Shown here one piece after another: positions 18,150 to 26,371 of a stretch of DNA of 64,000 nucleotides; positions within the stretch are counted from its first letter, which is position 1, and each line of letters starts with the position of its first letter. Below the pieces are notes generated by a model that saw only the letters and a list, made by a program, of their open reading frames with translations, was not told the DNA's origin and searched no databases. The DNA comes from Candidatus Pedobacter colombiensis (lineage in GTDB: Bacteria; Bacteroidota; Bacteroidia; Sphingobacteriales; Sphingobacteriaceae): contig CP119313.1 in NCBI GenBank assembly GCA_029202485.1, forward strand, positions 4,030,001 to 4,094,000, written 5' to 3'. A program made the translations under genes and the position numbers.

Positions 18150-18707
18150 TTATAAATTTTTCAGCAAATGACCCAAAACGACAGCTAAAATTGCTTTCCC
18201 GCGCAAAGTTGAATATGCTCTTCTTAATTGTGTTTTAACGGTATTAACAGAAATACCTAGCCTATCAGCAATCTGTTTATAACTTAACCCCTCTAATGCA
18301 TGAAGTTCAAATACTTTTCTCCGTTCTGCAGGCAGTTTATCCAGCAACTGCAAAATTCGCTGTAGCCGTTTATCTTTTTCCGGTATTTCTTGATCCGTTG
18401 ATTCTTCTTCAAAATCTTCTATAGGAATCTGAGCAAAACGCTTGTCGGCCACATTTTGCTTACGCAAATAATCAATGCAGCTATTCTTAACTGACCTATA
18501 AGCAAAAGCTCCAAAACTTGTTGTAAAATGGATACTATCCCGTGCTTCCCAATATTTCATAAAGAATTCCTGAACCAGATCCTCAGCCACAAAATCATCC
18601 TGGACTATTTTATGCGCAACCATACACAGAAACTGATGGTTACTATTAAATAATCCCTCAAATTTTTCAATATCTGGGACTTCTATTTGAAGGCTATCGT
18701 GGTCCAT
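18150..18707 (-). CDS. ECF RNA polymerase sigma-70 factor
   Basis: 185 residues with the two conserved sigma regions only. Region 2 includes the -10-recognition part DDFVAEDLVQEFFMKYWE and FGAFAYRSVKNSCIDYLRKQ. Region 4 includes LPAERRKVFELHALEGLSYKQIADRLGISVNTVKTQLRRAYSTLR, a helix-turn-helix that reads the -35. It belongs to the Bacteroidota FecI-like group paired with FecR and SusC. It is expected to drive the SusC operon downstream and perhaps its own gene. It heads the locus, with a TTG-N18-TAGGTTTG promoter about 160 bases upstream. Confidence 0.93.
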   Translation of the reverse strand: MDHDSLQIEVPDIEKFEGLFNSNHQFLCMVAHKIVQDDFVAEDLVQEFFMKYWEARDSIHFTTSFGAFAYRSVKNSCIDYLRKQNVADKRFAQIPIEDFEEESTDQEIPEKDKRLQRILQLLDKLPAERRKVFELHALEGLSYKQIADRLGISVNTVKTQLRRAYSTLRGKAILAVVLGHLLKNL

Positions 18708-18867
18708 GAATTGGTATAGTCGGTTAGAGTTGGTACTCCGAAAACCAATGATAACAATATTTTAGCAGTTTGAAAGAAAAACATTCCAAAAAAGCGAAAC
18801 CAGCTCCTGTTTTTTGAACAAAAAACTTACTATTATGCAAACTAAACAAACTGCTTAATAAGCATAC

Positions 18868-18896
18868 CAAACCTACATAGATAAACGGTTAAGCAA
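18868..18896 (-). promoter_or_regulatory. Candidate promoter of the ECF sigma gene: TTG-N18-TAGGTTTG
   Basis: On the minus strand, TTG (18896-18894), 18 bases, then TAGGTTTG (18875-18868) matches the housekeeping Bacteroidota promoter. It would give a 5' leader of about 150 bases before the ATG at 18707. Confidence 0.4.
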
Positions 18897-18920
18897 GGCA
18901 TCTTCGCGGGAATGAAAGAC

Positions 18921-19322
18921 CTATTTAGCTTTCATAGAAGAATAATCCTCAGCTCTGAATGTATTTGACACTAACTTTCTAGGACGCTTACTTTTAAATG
19001 GTTCGGAAACACTTGCATTTCCTTGTAATTCTTGAGAAGAGAAGTGATTGGTTTTAAACGTTCTTGGTCGCTCTGCTCTATCCTCATCAGCTAGTTTAAC
19101 ACGAATTTTCCGGCCTCTTAACACCATACCATTTACAGCAGCAATAGCTCTGTCAGCATCTGCTTGTTCTTCCATTTCGACAAAACCAAAACCTTTATGT
19201 CTGTGTGTCACTTTATCAGTCAGCAACTCTATGCTGTGTACCGCACCATGAATACTAAATATATCCCTTAGCTCGGCTTCTTTTATATCTAATGGATAAC
19301 CCACTACAAATAATTTAATCAT
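18921..19322 (-). CDS. Single-RRM RNA-binding protein
   Basis: About 133 residues with one RNA-recognition motif. RNP2 is KLFVVGYP at the very N-terminus and RNP1 is HKGFGFVEM, followed by NGMVLRGRKIRVKLADED. A basic, disordered tail follows, containing RPRTFKTNHFS and KSKRPRKLVSN. Small RRM proteins of this type are common in Bacteroidota and cyanobacteria and bind single-stranded RNA. In Bacteroides they have been linked to control of carbohydrate-use genes. The ATG at 19322 places RNP2 three residues in, as in relatives; the start at 19361 would overlap the leader hairpin. It is monocistronic. Confidence 0.88.
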   Translation of the reverse strand: MIKLFVVGYPLDIKEAELRDIFSIHGAVHSIELLTDKVTHRHKGFGFVEMEEQADADRAIAAVNGMVLRGRKIRVKLADEDRAERPRTFKTNHFSSQELQGNASVSEPFKSKRPRKLVSNTFRAEDYSSMKAK

Positions 19323-19359
19323 AATTGTATTTAAAAAACTCACAAAATCGTTTGAAAGC

Positions 19360-19388
19360 AAAAAAGCCTTAGATCTCTCTAAGGCTTT
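19360..19388 (-). terminator. Terminator-like hairpin in the RRM gene leader
   Basis: On the minus strand, AAAGCCTTAGA-GAGA-TCTAAGGCTTT followed by further T residues (six Ts in all) is a textbook intrinsic terminator. It ends about 40 bases before the RRM start codon, so it is either an attenuator in that gene's leader or a distant terminator for the pectin locus, which ends 317 bases upstream at 19705. Confidence 0.65.
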
Positions 19389-19704
19389 AATCCAATGCTG
19401 CCAAAGGTACTAAATTCTAATCAACTTTTGAATTCACCGGTCCCAAAAGCAACTTGATCATGGTCCCAAAGGCGTGCTTAAAAAGGACAATTTAACCGAA
19501 TTTAAATGCGCTGACCTTGAAACTACGGATAAGACACCCTGCCCATTCGACGTTCCTTAACCTTTGGGTATGCATTGGGTAAGGGTTGGTTAAGCCTTGG
19601 TATACCCCCAGGCTTAACCAACCCTTATTCAACGCTTACCTAAAACTTGTCCAACTCAGGCGGATAAGACAACAGTGTAGTAAAAAACAACAAAGTATAT
19701 TGAA
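19389..19704. other. Gene-free spacer with repeats
   Basis: 316 bases between the RRM leader hairpin and the GH28 stop. I see no coding potential. It contains the 17-bp inverted repeat at 19581-19626 and several GGTTAAGC/CTTTGGGTA-like words around it, giving it the look of a degenerate intergenic repeat element. Confidence 0.5.
19581..19626. repeat. 17-bp perfect inverted repeat (REP-like palindrome)
   Basis: AAGGGTTGGTTAAGCCT (19581-19597) and its exact complement (19610-19626) enclose a 12-base loop. No T-run follows on either strand. It lies 79 bases past the end of the pectin locus and may be a dispersed repeat or a 3'-end stabiliser. Confidence 0.6.
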
Positions 19705-20955
19705 CTATTTAAGTCCCTTGAACTCGGCATTATAAACGCGGATACGTTCCCCATTCTCAATTGTTAGGGACGATTTTGTAAATGTAATCCCTTTTGCATT
19801 ATAGATTTGTGCTCCATGCTTTGCAGAAATCGTTACGTTTTCAAATTCAACATTTTGAATAGGCGATTCGGGAATGCCCCAGAGGATCAGTCCCTCCTGT
19901 GCATTACTGATCTCAATATTTTTTAACCGGATGTTTTTATACACCGGGTTATATTCGCCGACTTCGGTTATAAGATCTGCAGCGGGGCTGGCAGGTTCTT
20001 TTGGATAATATTCGGAAATGAAGATTGGATATTTTGAGTTCTTTATTTTGATATTTTCATAACTAATCTGATCAATTACCCCACCGCGGAGACGTGCTGT
20101 TTTGATCCGTATGCCTGAGGTTGTCCCATCAAATGTACAGTTACTGACCTGCAAATTGCTTAAACCGCCGGAAGTAAAACTTCCAATGGATAAGCCATGT
20201 CCGTAACCAAACGTACAGTTCCTGATGACCATATTTTTAACTTCCGGATCTCCTTGTGCTTGTTGTCTGTTGCCAAAATTAATCGCGATATTATCATCGC
20301 CAGTATTGATGATGCAATGTTCGATCGTACAATTTTTTGCCGAAATATTAATGCCGTCTGTATTTTTTGAGTTTTCCGGGGCCTGTACAACAATGTCATG
20401 GATAAATACATTGGTACATCCTTTAATGGAAACATGAGTATTAGGAGAGTTTAAAAATGTAACACCTGTTATCTCAATTCGTTGAGTACCTTCAATAAAT
20501 AACATTTGCGGTCGTCTTAATGTCAGTGCTTTTGAGATGGTTTTATCCCACCAGATTTTGCCTTGCCCATCAATAGTTCCAGCACCTGATATTTTTACAT
20601 CTGTAGCTTTGGCAATGGTTATCAAATTCTGATATCGTCCATCACTAACAGGAAAATCATCTACGTCATTTCTTAACCTAAGTACAGCACCCCTGGCTAT
20701 TTCAAGCTCAGTTTTGCCATACATGCTCAATGGTCCACATAAATACACTCCAGTAGGGATCAGTACTTTTCCACCCGTTTCCCTAGCTTTATCTAATGCC
20801 TTTTGAATAGCGATTGTATTCAACGTTTTGTTGTCACCAACTGCTCCCAAATCTTTTACATTATAGACTATAGAAGGTATAACTGGCAACTGGTTATATT
20901 GACCTTTTGCCATAGCATATGTCAATAAAAATATGATTAAAAAGATATTTTTCAT
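19705..20955 (-). CDS. GH28 polygalacturonase-family glycoside hydrolase (second copy)
   Basis: A 416-residue exported parallel beta-helix enzyme. The signal peptide ends YAMAKGQ and the N-terminal entry strand is VYNVKDLGAVGDNKTLNT. All four GH28 catalytic motifs are present: NTDGI, TGDDNIAI, GHGLSIGS and IRIKT. The family hydrolyses alpha-1,4-galacturonic acid linkages in pectin, either endo or exo; the shortness of this enzyme and its place in the locus do not decide which. It begins 6 bases after the pectinesterase gene stops, so they are co-transcribed. It is the last gene of the pectin locus. Confidence 0.93.
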   Translation of the reverse strand: MKNIFLIIFLLTYAMAKGQYNQLPVIPSIVYNVKDLGAVGDNKTLNTIAIQKALDKARETGGKVLIPTGVYLCGPLSMYGKTELEIARGAVLRLRNDVDDFPVSDGRYQNLITIAKATDVKISGAGTIDGQGKIWWDKTISKALTLRRPQMLFIEGTQRIEITGVTFLNSPNTHVSIKGCTNVFIHDIVVQAPENSKNTDGINISAKNCTIEHCIINTGDDNIAINFGNRQQAQGDPEVKNMVIRNCTFGYGHGLSIGSFTSGGLSNLQVSNCTFDGTTSGIRIKTARLRGGVIDQISYENIKIKNSKYPIFISEYYPKEPASPAADLITEVGEYNPVYKNIRLKNIEISNAQEGLILWGIPESPIQNVEFENVTISAKHGAQIYNAKGITFTKSSLTIENGERIRVYNAEFKGLK

Positions 20956-20961
20956 CCTAAA

Positions 20962-22056
20962 TTATTTCTTGATTTTTACCGTAATACTCTGGATTGGATT
21001 CCATCCCCCGAAGACAGATTCCATTGAATAATTTTTAGGCTCCTCAGCAGTCATACTTCGAAGTCCAGCCCATTTTACCCTTGCGCTCATATCAGCACCT
21101 TTCCCAGTGTTATTATATTCGTACAAATGAAGTTTATCGCTAGTGGCAGCATAGGCCATATTCCATGTAGTCGGCCAACCCTCCGGATGCATTTGTTCAC
21201 ACATTTCTGAGTTCAGGATCGCTACCTTGGGATAATTGTGCCACGGACGACCGATTGCGATTTTAGCACCGTCGTCTCCTTTCCTTGGACTATTGGCAGC
21301 GTATGTAAAATTACATTGATTAAAAATATATCCGTAAAACTGATTTTCTGGTGTAGAAGGTGCTGTAACCCATCCTCCGCCATAACTACGAATTTCGCAT
21401 GACTGAAAATAACCAATACCCCCGCCATAAATGTAGTCAGTACGGCCCAGAATAAGACACCCAACAAAATAATTCAGCATACCGTCTTTGCCCAGTAAAA
21501 TTGTATCCTGATAACCAAGGATATTACAATTGTTAAAGATCAGTCGGTCTCCACGTAAGGTTAATGCCAGAGCTTGTCCAACCGGACCAGCAGTATTTGA
21601 TATCGTAAGGTTCTCCGCTATAAAATTGTTGGCTAATACAGTTAATGTAGCAGAAGTCCGAATCAGCTCCTTATTATCTTTCCACAATGCCCAGGCCTCG
21701 GCAGGACATTTATTCCCAGATTCCTCACTCTTACAGTCATAAAGATGATAACTTACTACTGTCTTTTCGCGAGACTCCCCCAAAATCGTAAGGTTAACCT
21801 TACTGGCTGGAACGATTAGCTTCTCCGTGTTGTAAATTCCATTTTTAATAAGCATTATAGTTCTTTTTGTGCTATTGTCAGGCACCGCATTAATTGCTTC
21901 CTGAATGGATTTATACTGCCCACTCCCATCCAGAGCCACAACGATATCAGCTTTAGGCAATTTCTGTGTGGCTTTGACCTGAACACTAATAAAAAGGCCA
22001 ATAAAAACCAAAACGCTTAATTTATTACTTCGCAATTGCTTCATGTTATAATTCAT
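20962..22056 (-). CDS. CE8 pectinesterase (pectin methylesterase)
   Basis: A 364-residue exported enzyme with a signal peptide ending VQVKA. Carbohydrate esterase family 8 motifs are intact: VALDGSGQYKSIQEAINAVP at the N-terminus, GPVGQALAL, GYQDTILL (catalytic Asp), GRTDYIYGGG (the DFIFG-type motif with the second Asp) and IGRPWHNY with the substrate-binding Arg/Trp. It removes methyl esters from homogalacturonan so that the GH28 enzymes can cut it. An alternative ATG at 22044 is equally possible. It lies between the GH95 and GH28 genes in one minus-strand operon. Confidence 0.93.
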   Translation of the reverse strand: MNYNMKQLRSNKLSVLVFIGLFISVQVKATQKLPKADIVVALDGSGQYKSIQEAINAVPDNSTKRTIMLIKNGIYNTEKLIVPASKVNLTILGESREKTVVSYHLYDCKSEESGNKCPAEAWALWKDNKELIRTSATLTVLANNFIAENLTISNTAGPVGQALALTLRGDRLIFNNCNILGYQDTILLGKDGMLNYFVGCLILGRTDYIYGGGIGYFQSCEIRSYGGGWVTAPSTPENQFYGYIFNQCNFTYAANSPRKGDDGAKIAIGRPWHNYPKVAILNSEMCEQMHPEGWPTTWNMAYAATSDKLHLYEYNNTGKGADMSARVKWAGLRSMTAEEPKNYSMESVFGGWNPIQSITVKIKK

Positions 22057-22092
22057 TATTATTTTATCTAGTCATTTAATTTATAACTTACA

Positions 22093-24630
22093 TCAGTTAA
22101 CATTCCGAAATGTATAAATTCCCCCAATAGTTGTATTCAAATCATACTCAAACACCTCCTTAATATGAGGACCTTTTAATGATGCTTTACCGGAAATTAA
22201 AGGTTTCACAGCCGGCTGACGTTTAAAGAATGGGTTTGAGTTCTCTCCCTGAACCAATTTCAAATCATTAGCGCTAAGTTTGTTATTGCTACGCAAACGC
22301 AATTTACCACCGAGGGTTGATTTGATTGTAACTGAGGATAGCTTGCCATCTTTCCATTCCATATTTTCGACTTCAAAACCGCCTCTCGCCCGAAGGCCTT
22401 TTATACTGCCATTTGCCCAGGCATCCGGCAGGGCAGGCAATAAACTAACTGCCCCATCGTGACTTTGAAGAAGCATTTCAGCAATTCCAGCGGTACACCC
22501 GAAATTACCATCGATCTGGAATGGCGGATGGGCATCAAACATATTGGTATAAGTACCACCATCCGGATCTTTAAGTGTAGCAGAGGCTGGCTTGAGTTTT
22601 AACTGATTCTGGATCAATTTATACGCATGGTTTCCATCAAGAAACCTCGCCCATAAGCATACTTTCCATCCCATGGACCAACCGCGGCTAGCATCTCCAC
22701 GGCCAATCAATGAATTTCTGGAAGCTTCAAACAATTCGGGATTTGCATAAGGAGAAATTTCACGGCCCGGATACACACCCCAAAGGTGGGATACGTGCCG
22801 ATGCGCATCTGTTTTTTTATCCCAATCCTCCAGCCATTCCTGTAATTGCGTGTATTGTCCAATTTGCATTGGTGGAAGCTGAGCACGTAATTTTGATAAA
22901 CTAGCGCTGAATTCATTGTCCATATTTAACACTTTAGCTGCATCAATGGTATTGCTCAACAAATCAAAAATCATTTGATTATCCATTGTAATACCAGAGA
23001 AAGTCAAAGTACGTTCTTTAGCAATCGACCCATCAGGTTTAGTATACTCATACGTCTCCCTGCCTGGAGTATGTTCCGGTGATATAGATGGAGACACGAC
23101 CATATATCCGGTTTTAGTATCTTTGACCAGGAAATCCTGGTAGAATTCACAGGCACTCTTTAAGATGGGGTAAATTTCTTTTAAATAGGCTTTATCCCCC
23201 GAAAACAAGTATTTTTCCCACAAATGTGCAGCAAACCAAGCGTTACATGTTGGCCAAATTCCTGCAGTGGCATCCACTGCCCCGGTCATTCTCCATAAGT
23301 CTGTATTGTGATGAAGCGTCCATCCCCTTGCCCCATACATTTCAGAGGCAGATCTTTTGCCTGTTTCACTCACATCTTTGATCAGCTGAATAAAAGGTTC
23401 GTGGCATTCACTTAAGTTGGTCACTTCCGCAGGCCAATAATTCATTTCTACATTGATGTTAGTAGTGTATTTACTGTCCCAGGCTGGATATTGACCTGCA
23501 TTTGGATTCCATATTCCCTGTAGATTGGCAGGTTGTGTACCTGGCTGAGAAGAAGAAATGAGCAGGTATCTGCCAAATTGAAAATACAGAGCAGCCAAAG
23601 AGGGATCATCAGTAGTAGAGAAATCCATAATGCGCTGATCAGTTGGCTTCATAATTTGCTTAGTTTGCCCTAAATAGAGCTGAACACGCTGAAATTGTTT
23701 TTGATAAGCTGCAATATGATCTGACTTTGCTTTTTCATAACTCTTTGAGAACTTATTAAAATAGCTTTTCGCTTTTTCAGCAGCGTTCCCGGATATATCC
23801 TTATAATTCTCAAAATTGGTCGCTACGGATATATATATTGTCACGGTATTTGCTTTGCTAATTACAATAGAATTACTTGTGGTTGCCAGTGAACCTCCAT
23901 CGTTAACTACTTTAATCTGACTATTGAAATTTAACAGATTTGGTATATTTTCTTCCTTTTCCCTTGCACATTTCCCGGTAACAATCATGACATTGCTCCC
24001 TTCTTTAGGAACCATGCTAACTGTTTGCACCATATTTTTTTTCAAAGGCCCGACAAATGATGTATTAAAGCTAATACTACCACTCTTATTAGCAGTAAGC
24101 CGTATGATAATCAATTGATCCACTAAAGAAGTGAAGGTTTCCCGTTTATATTCAACACCATCCACAGTATATTGTGTCGTTGCAATCGCGGTATTCAAAT
24201 CCAGTTCCCGATAATATTTAGTGTAATTTTCATGACCTGGAAAGGTTAGTACCAAATTACCAATGGATTGATAAACTTGTCCATGAGATGTAATTTTACG
24301 ATCGGCAATAATATTCTCTAAGGAAAGCTTTTGAGCCGCTATATAATTTCCTCCATCAATAAATTTCTGAATTTCTTTCAGCTTAGTTTTGGCATTTGGA
24401 TTTGTGTTTTGATAAGGACTACCAGACCAAAAAGTATCCTCATTAACTTGTATAGTATCCGATTGCGGAATACCATAAACCATGGCACCCAAACGACCGT
24501 TCCCAAGTGGTAAGGCATCTGTCCATGATTTTGAAGGCTTGTCATACCAAAGCTTAAGATCATTTTGAGCATACACTGAGAAATATATGTTAAATACAAA
24601 TAATAGTGCCGTAAAATGTTTTTTGTACAT
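22093..24630 (-). CDS. GH95 glycoside hydrolase (alpha-L-fucosidase/alpha-L-galactosidase family)
   Basis: About 845 residues. A signal peptide ends SVYAQ, then comes the N-terminal beta domain with LPLGNGRLGAMVYG and VNEDTFWSG, and the (alpha/alpha)6 barrel with TTNINVEMNYWPAE (catalytic asparagine pair), SPSISPEHTPG (catalytic Glu) and IDGNFGCTAGIAEMLLQSH. GH95 enzymes invert 1,2-alpha-L-fucosides or alpha-L-galactosides. In plant-polysaccharide loci they trim side chains of xyloglucan or pectin, and the pectin context here favours a rhamnogalacturonan side chain. I chose the ATG at 24630 (MYKKHF) over 24669 because it starts the signal peptide directly. Confidence 0.92.
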   Translation of the reverse strand: MYKKHFTALLFVFNIYFSVYAQNDLKLWYDKPSKSWTDALPLGNGRLGAMVYGIPQSDTIQVNEDTFWSGSPYQNTNPNAKTKLKEIQKFIDGGNYIAAQKLSLENIIADRKITSHGQVYQSIGNLVLTFPGHENYTKYYRELDLNTAIATTQYTVDGVEYKRETFTSLVDQLIIIRLTANKSGSISFNTSFVGPLKKNMVQTVSMVPKEGSNVMIVTGKCAREKEENIPNLLNFNSQIKVVNDGGSLATTSNSIVISKANTVTIYISVATNFENYKDISGNAAEKAKSYFNKFSKSYEKAKSDHIAAYQKQFQRVQLYLGQTKQIMKPTDQRIMDFSTTDDPSLAALYFQFGRYLLISSSQPGTQPANLQGIWNPNAGQYPAWDSKYTTNINVEMNYWPAEVTNLSECHEPFIQLIKDVSETGKRSASEMYGARGWTLHHNTDLWRMTGAVDATAGIWPTCNAWFAAHLWEKYLFSGDKAYLKEIYPILKSACEFYQDFLVKDTKTGYMVVSPSISPEHTPGRETYEYTKPDGSIAKERTLTFSGITMDNQMIFDLLSNTIDAAKVLNMDNEFSASLSKLRAQLPPMQIGQYTQLQEWLEDWDKKTDAHRHVSHLWGVYPGREISPYANPELFEASRNSLIGRGDASRGWSMGWKVCLWARFLDGNHAYKLIQNQLKLKPASATLKDPDGGTYTNMFDAHPPFQIDGNFGCTAGIAEMLLQSHDGAVSLLPALPDAWANGSIKGLRARGGFEVENMEWKDGKLSSVTIKSTLGGKLRLRSNNKLSANDLKLVQGENSNPFFKRQPAVKPLISGKASLKGPHIKEVFEYDLNTTIGGIYTFRNVN

Positions 24631-24656
24631 AAAGTATCCGTTAATATGGTTAAAAA

Positions 24657-26342
24657 TTAATAGGCCCAACGGGGATCACCAACAGTACTACCGTTAGAAC
24701 TGGCTGAAAACACTTTGTTAAATTCAGGTAACTCTACCAGTTTAAAGTTAGTGGTAGCGGCCGTCCATCCCAGATCAATACTGATGTCATTGGCTTGGGT
24801 GAGCCCTGTTAAAGTTATTGTCGGACCTCCTGCTGTTAATCTCAGGTTAAAATAATTGTTATTGGAAAATGTTAAGACATTACCAGTAGCACTGGCCCTA
24901 AAGGCAGCAGCCTGGATACTACCTGATAATGGCGTATTGGCTACAATACTATTATTGAAAGTAAATACGATTTTATTTGCATTGGCATCAATAAAAGCAT
25001 ACTTACTGTTACCTCCAAAATTGTTAAAAGTACAATAATCCAAGCTAATCGCCGGGACAACCGTACTGGTCAGGTTCGTCCCCATATTGATCATTCCCTG
25101 CCCTAAATTATAGAATGTTGACTTGGTAAAACTCAGTTTACTGATTAAGAGCTTTTCAAGAGAGAACATATAGTACCCCTGAACATTGGTCTGATCGACA
25201 TTGTAAATTCTGGAGTTATTTATCGATACACTTTCAATTTTTTGATCATTGGCTGCTGTACCGTAATTACCTCTAAATATACACCTCAGATAATCGTGAA
25301 TCACACAATTTTCAATTTTAACAGCTTTGAATGCAGCTTTTGCACCAGTCGTAGCCTGAGTTCCCATGAGTTGCATAAATGCTGTTCCATAAGTAGTTCC
25401 TGAATAATTCCCGTCAAATTCAATACCTGCCAAAGAAACTCCAGCCGAGTCTCCAACAAGATTGATTTCACGTGATTTGATTATTGTGGTTGCAGGATTA
25501 TTTGCTACCGACCGGATAGTAATAGACTTTTGAGTAATATAAGTAATACCGGTAAGGTTATATGTTCCCGGGTTTAATCCAATCACATCTCCATTTGCGG
25601 CCGCGGTTATGGCTGTTGCTAAATTATCAGTCGGGGAAAGTATTGTGGTAAAAGTGACTGGTTTAGCAGTTGTAATATTTAAAATACCTTTACTCTTGTT
25701 CCCAGCGAAAAGCTGTACCGTATATTTTGTATCCGGGCTAAGTCCAGTAATGGTTTTCATTCCGGCGGCAATATCAGTACTTGTAATTTCCGTTGTAATT
25801 GGGCTGGGATTTGTGAGTCCTGGCGTGAGCACTATTTTAGTCAAACCAGCAGTATTTGCATTTTGATACCAGTGAAATAACGCTGTATTTTCTGTGATTT
25901 CGAAATCCCGGATCACCCGGAAATACTGCTGTCCCGTTAAACGGAAAGCAGTTAAAGAACTCAGGTACATGGATGGTGCCGTCCCCTTATATTCGTTGAC
26001 CTTGATCCGGTAAAAATAACGGGTGTTAAGCGCAATTTCCGGATCTAATATTACAGCTCCAGTGGTATCGGTAACCACACTGTAATCAATATTGGAGAAT
26101 AAAGAATCTTTAGCCAATTCCAGCGTATATTTCAAAGCTTTTCCACTTCCATACACCGGCATATTCCACTTAAATATAGCAGAGTCTTTGACTGCCCTTA
26201 CGCTGAGACCTGAAGGCGTAAATGCACGGTTTAAAGACGGATCTTCGATCCCGCCCATCGGCTTTTTACAAGCCGTAAAACAAATCACCAATAACAGCAC
26301 TGACCATTGGGCTATTTTTTTGTATTTAGATATAAAATTCAT
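24657..26342 (-). CDS. Surface lipoprotein with DUF4957/DUF5123-like beta-helix, probable glycan-binding protein
   Basis: A 561-residue lipoprotein (lipobox CFTAC). It begins with two fibronectin-III-like stretches (about residues 40-130 and 140-225, including LNTRYFYRIKVNE and LSPDTKYTVQLFAGNKS), followed by a right-handed beta-helix region (DNLATAITAAANGDVIGLNPGTYNL onward) resembling DUF4957 and DUF5123. These domains accompany SusD in pectin loci and are presumed surface pectin-binding proteins; no lyase or hydrolase catalytic set is visible. The ATG at 26342 is preferred over a GTG at 26345. It sits directly after susD, the standard place for a surface glycan-binding protein. Confidence 0.8.
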   Translation of the reverse strand: MNFISKYKKIAQWSVLLLVICFTACKKPMGGIEDPSLNRAFTPSGLSVRAVKDSAIFKWNMPVYGSGKALKYTLELAKDSLFSNIDYSVVTDTTGAVILDPEIALNTRYFYRIKVNEYKGTAPSMYLSSLTAFRLTGQQYFRVIRDFEITENTALFHWYQNANTAGLTKIVLTPGLTNPSPITTEITSTDIAAGMKTITGLSPDTKYTVQLFAGNKSKGILNITTAKPVTFTTILSPTDNLATAITAAANGDVIGLNPGTYNLTGITYITQKSITIRSVANNPATTIIKSREINLVGDSAGVSLAGIEFDGNYSGTTYGTAFMQLMGTQATTGAKAAFKAVKIENCVIHDYLRCIFRGNYGTAANDQKIESVSINNSRIYNVDQTNVQGYYMFSLEKLLISKLSFTKSTFYNLGQGMINMGTNLTSTVVPAISLDYCTFNNFGGNSKYAFIDANANKIVFTFNNSIVANTPLSGSIQAAAFRASATGNVLTFSNNNYFNLRLTAGGPTITLTGLTQANDISIDLGWTAATTNFKLVELPEFNKVFSASSNGSTVGDPRWAY

Positions 26343-26371
26343 CACAATTGAATAAATAGTTAACTGTTCTG

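Noticed and set aside
18811..18830. GTTTTTTG-AA-CAAAAAAC inverted repeat upstream of the sigma gene, considered as an operator
   Set aside because: A/T homopolymer symmetry arises easily by chance in this AT-rich spacer and nothing else supports it.
24657..26342. Pectate lyase activity for the beta-helix lipoprotein
   Set aside because: The fold resembles pectate lyases but I see no catalytic Asp/Arg/Lys set, and its place after susD fits a binding protein.
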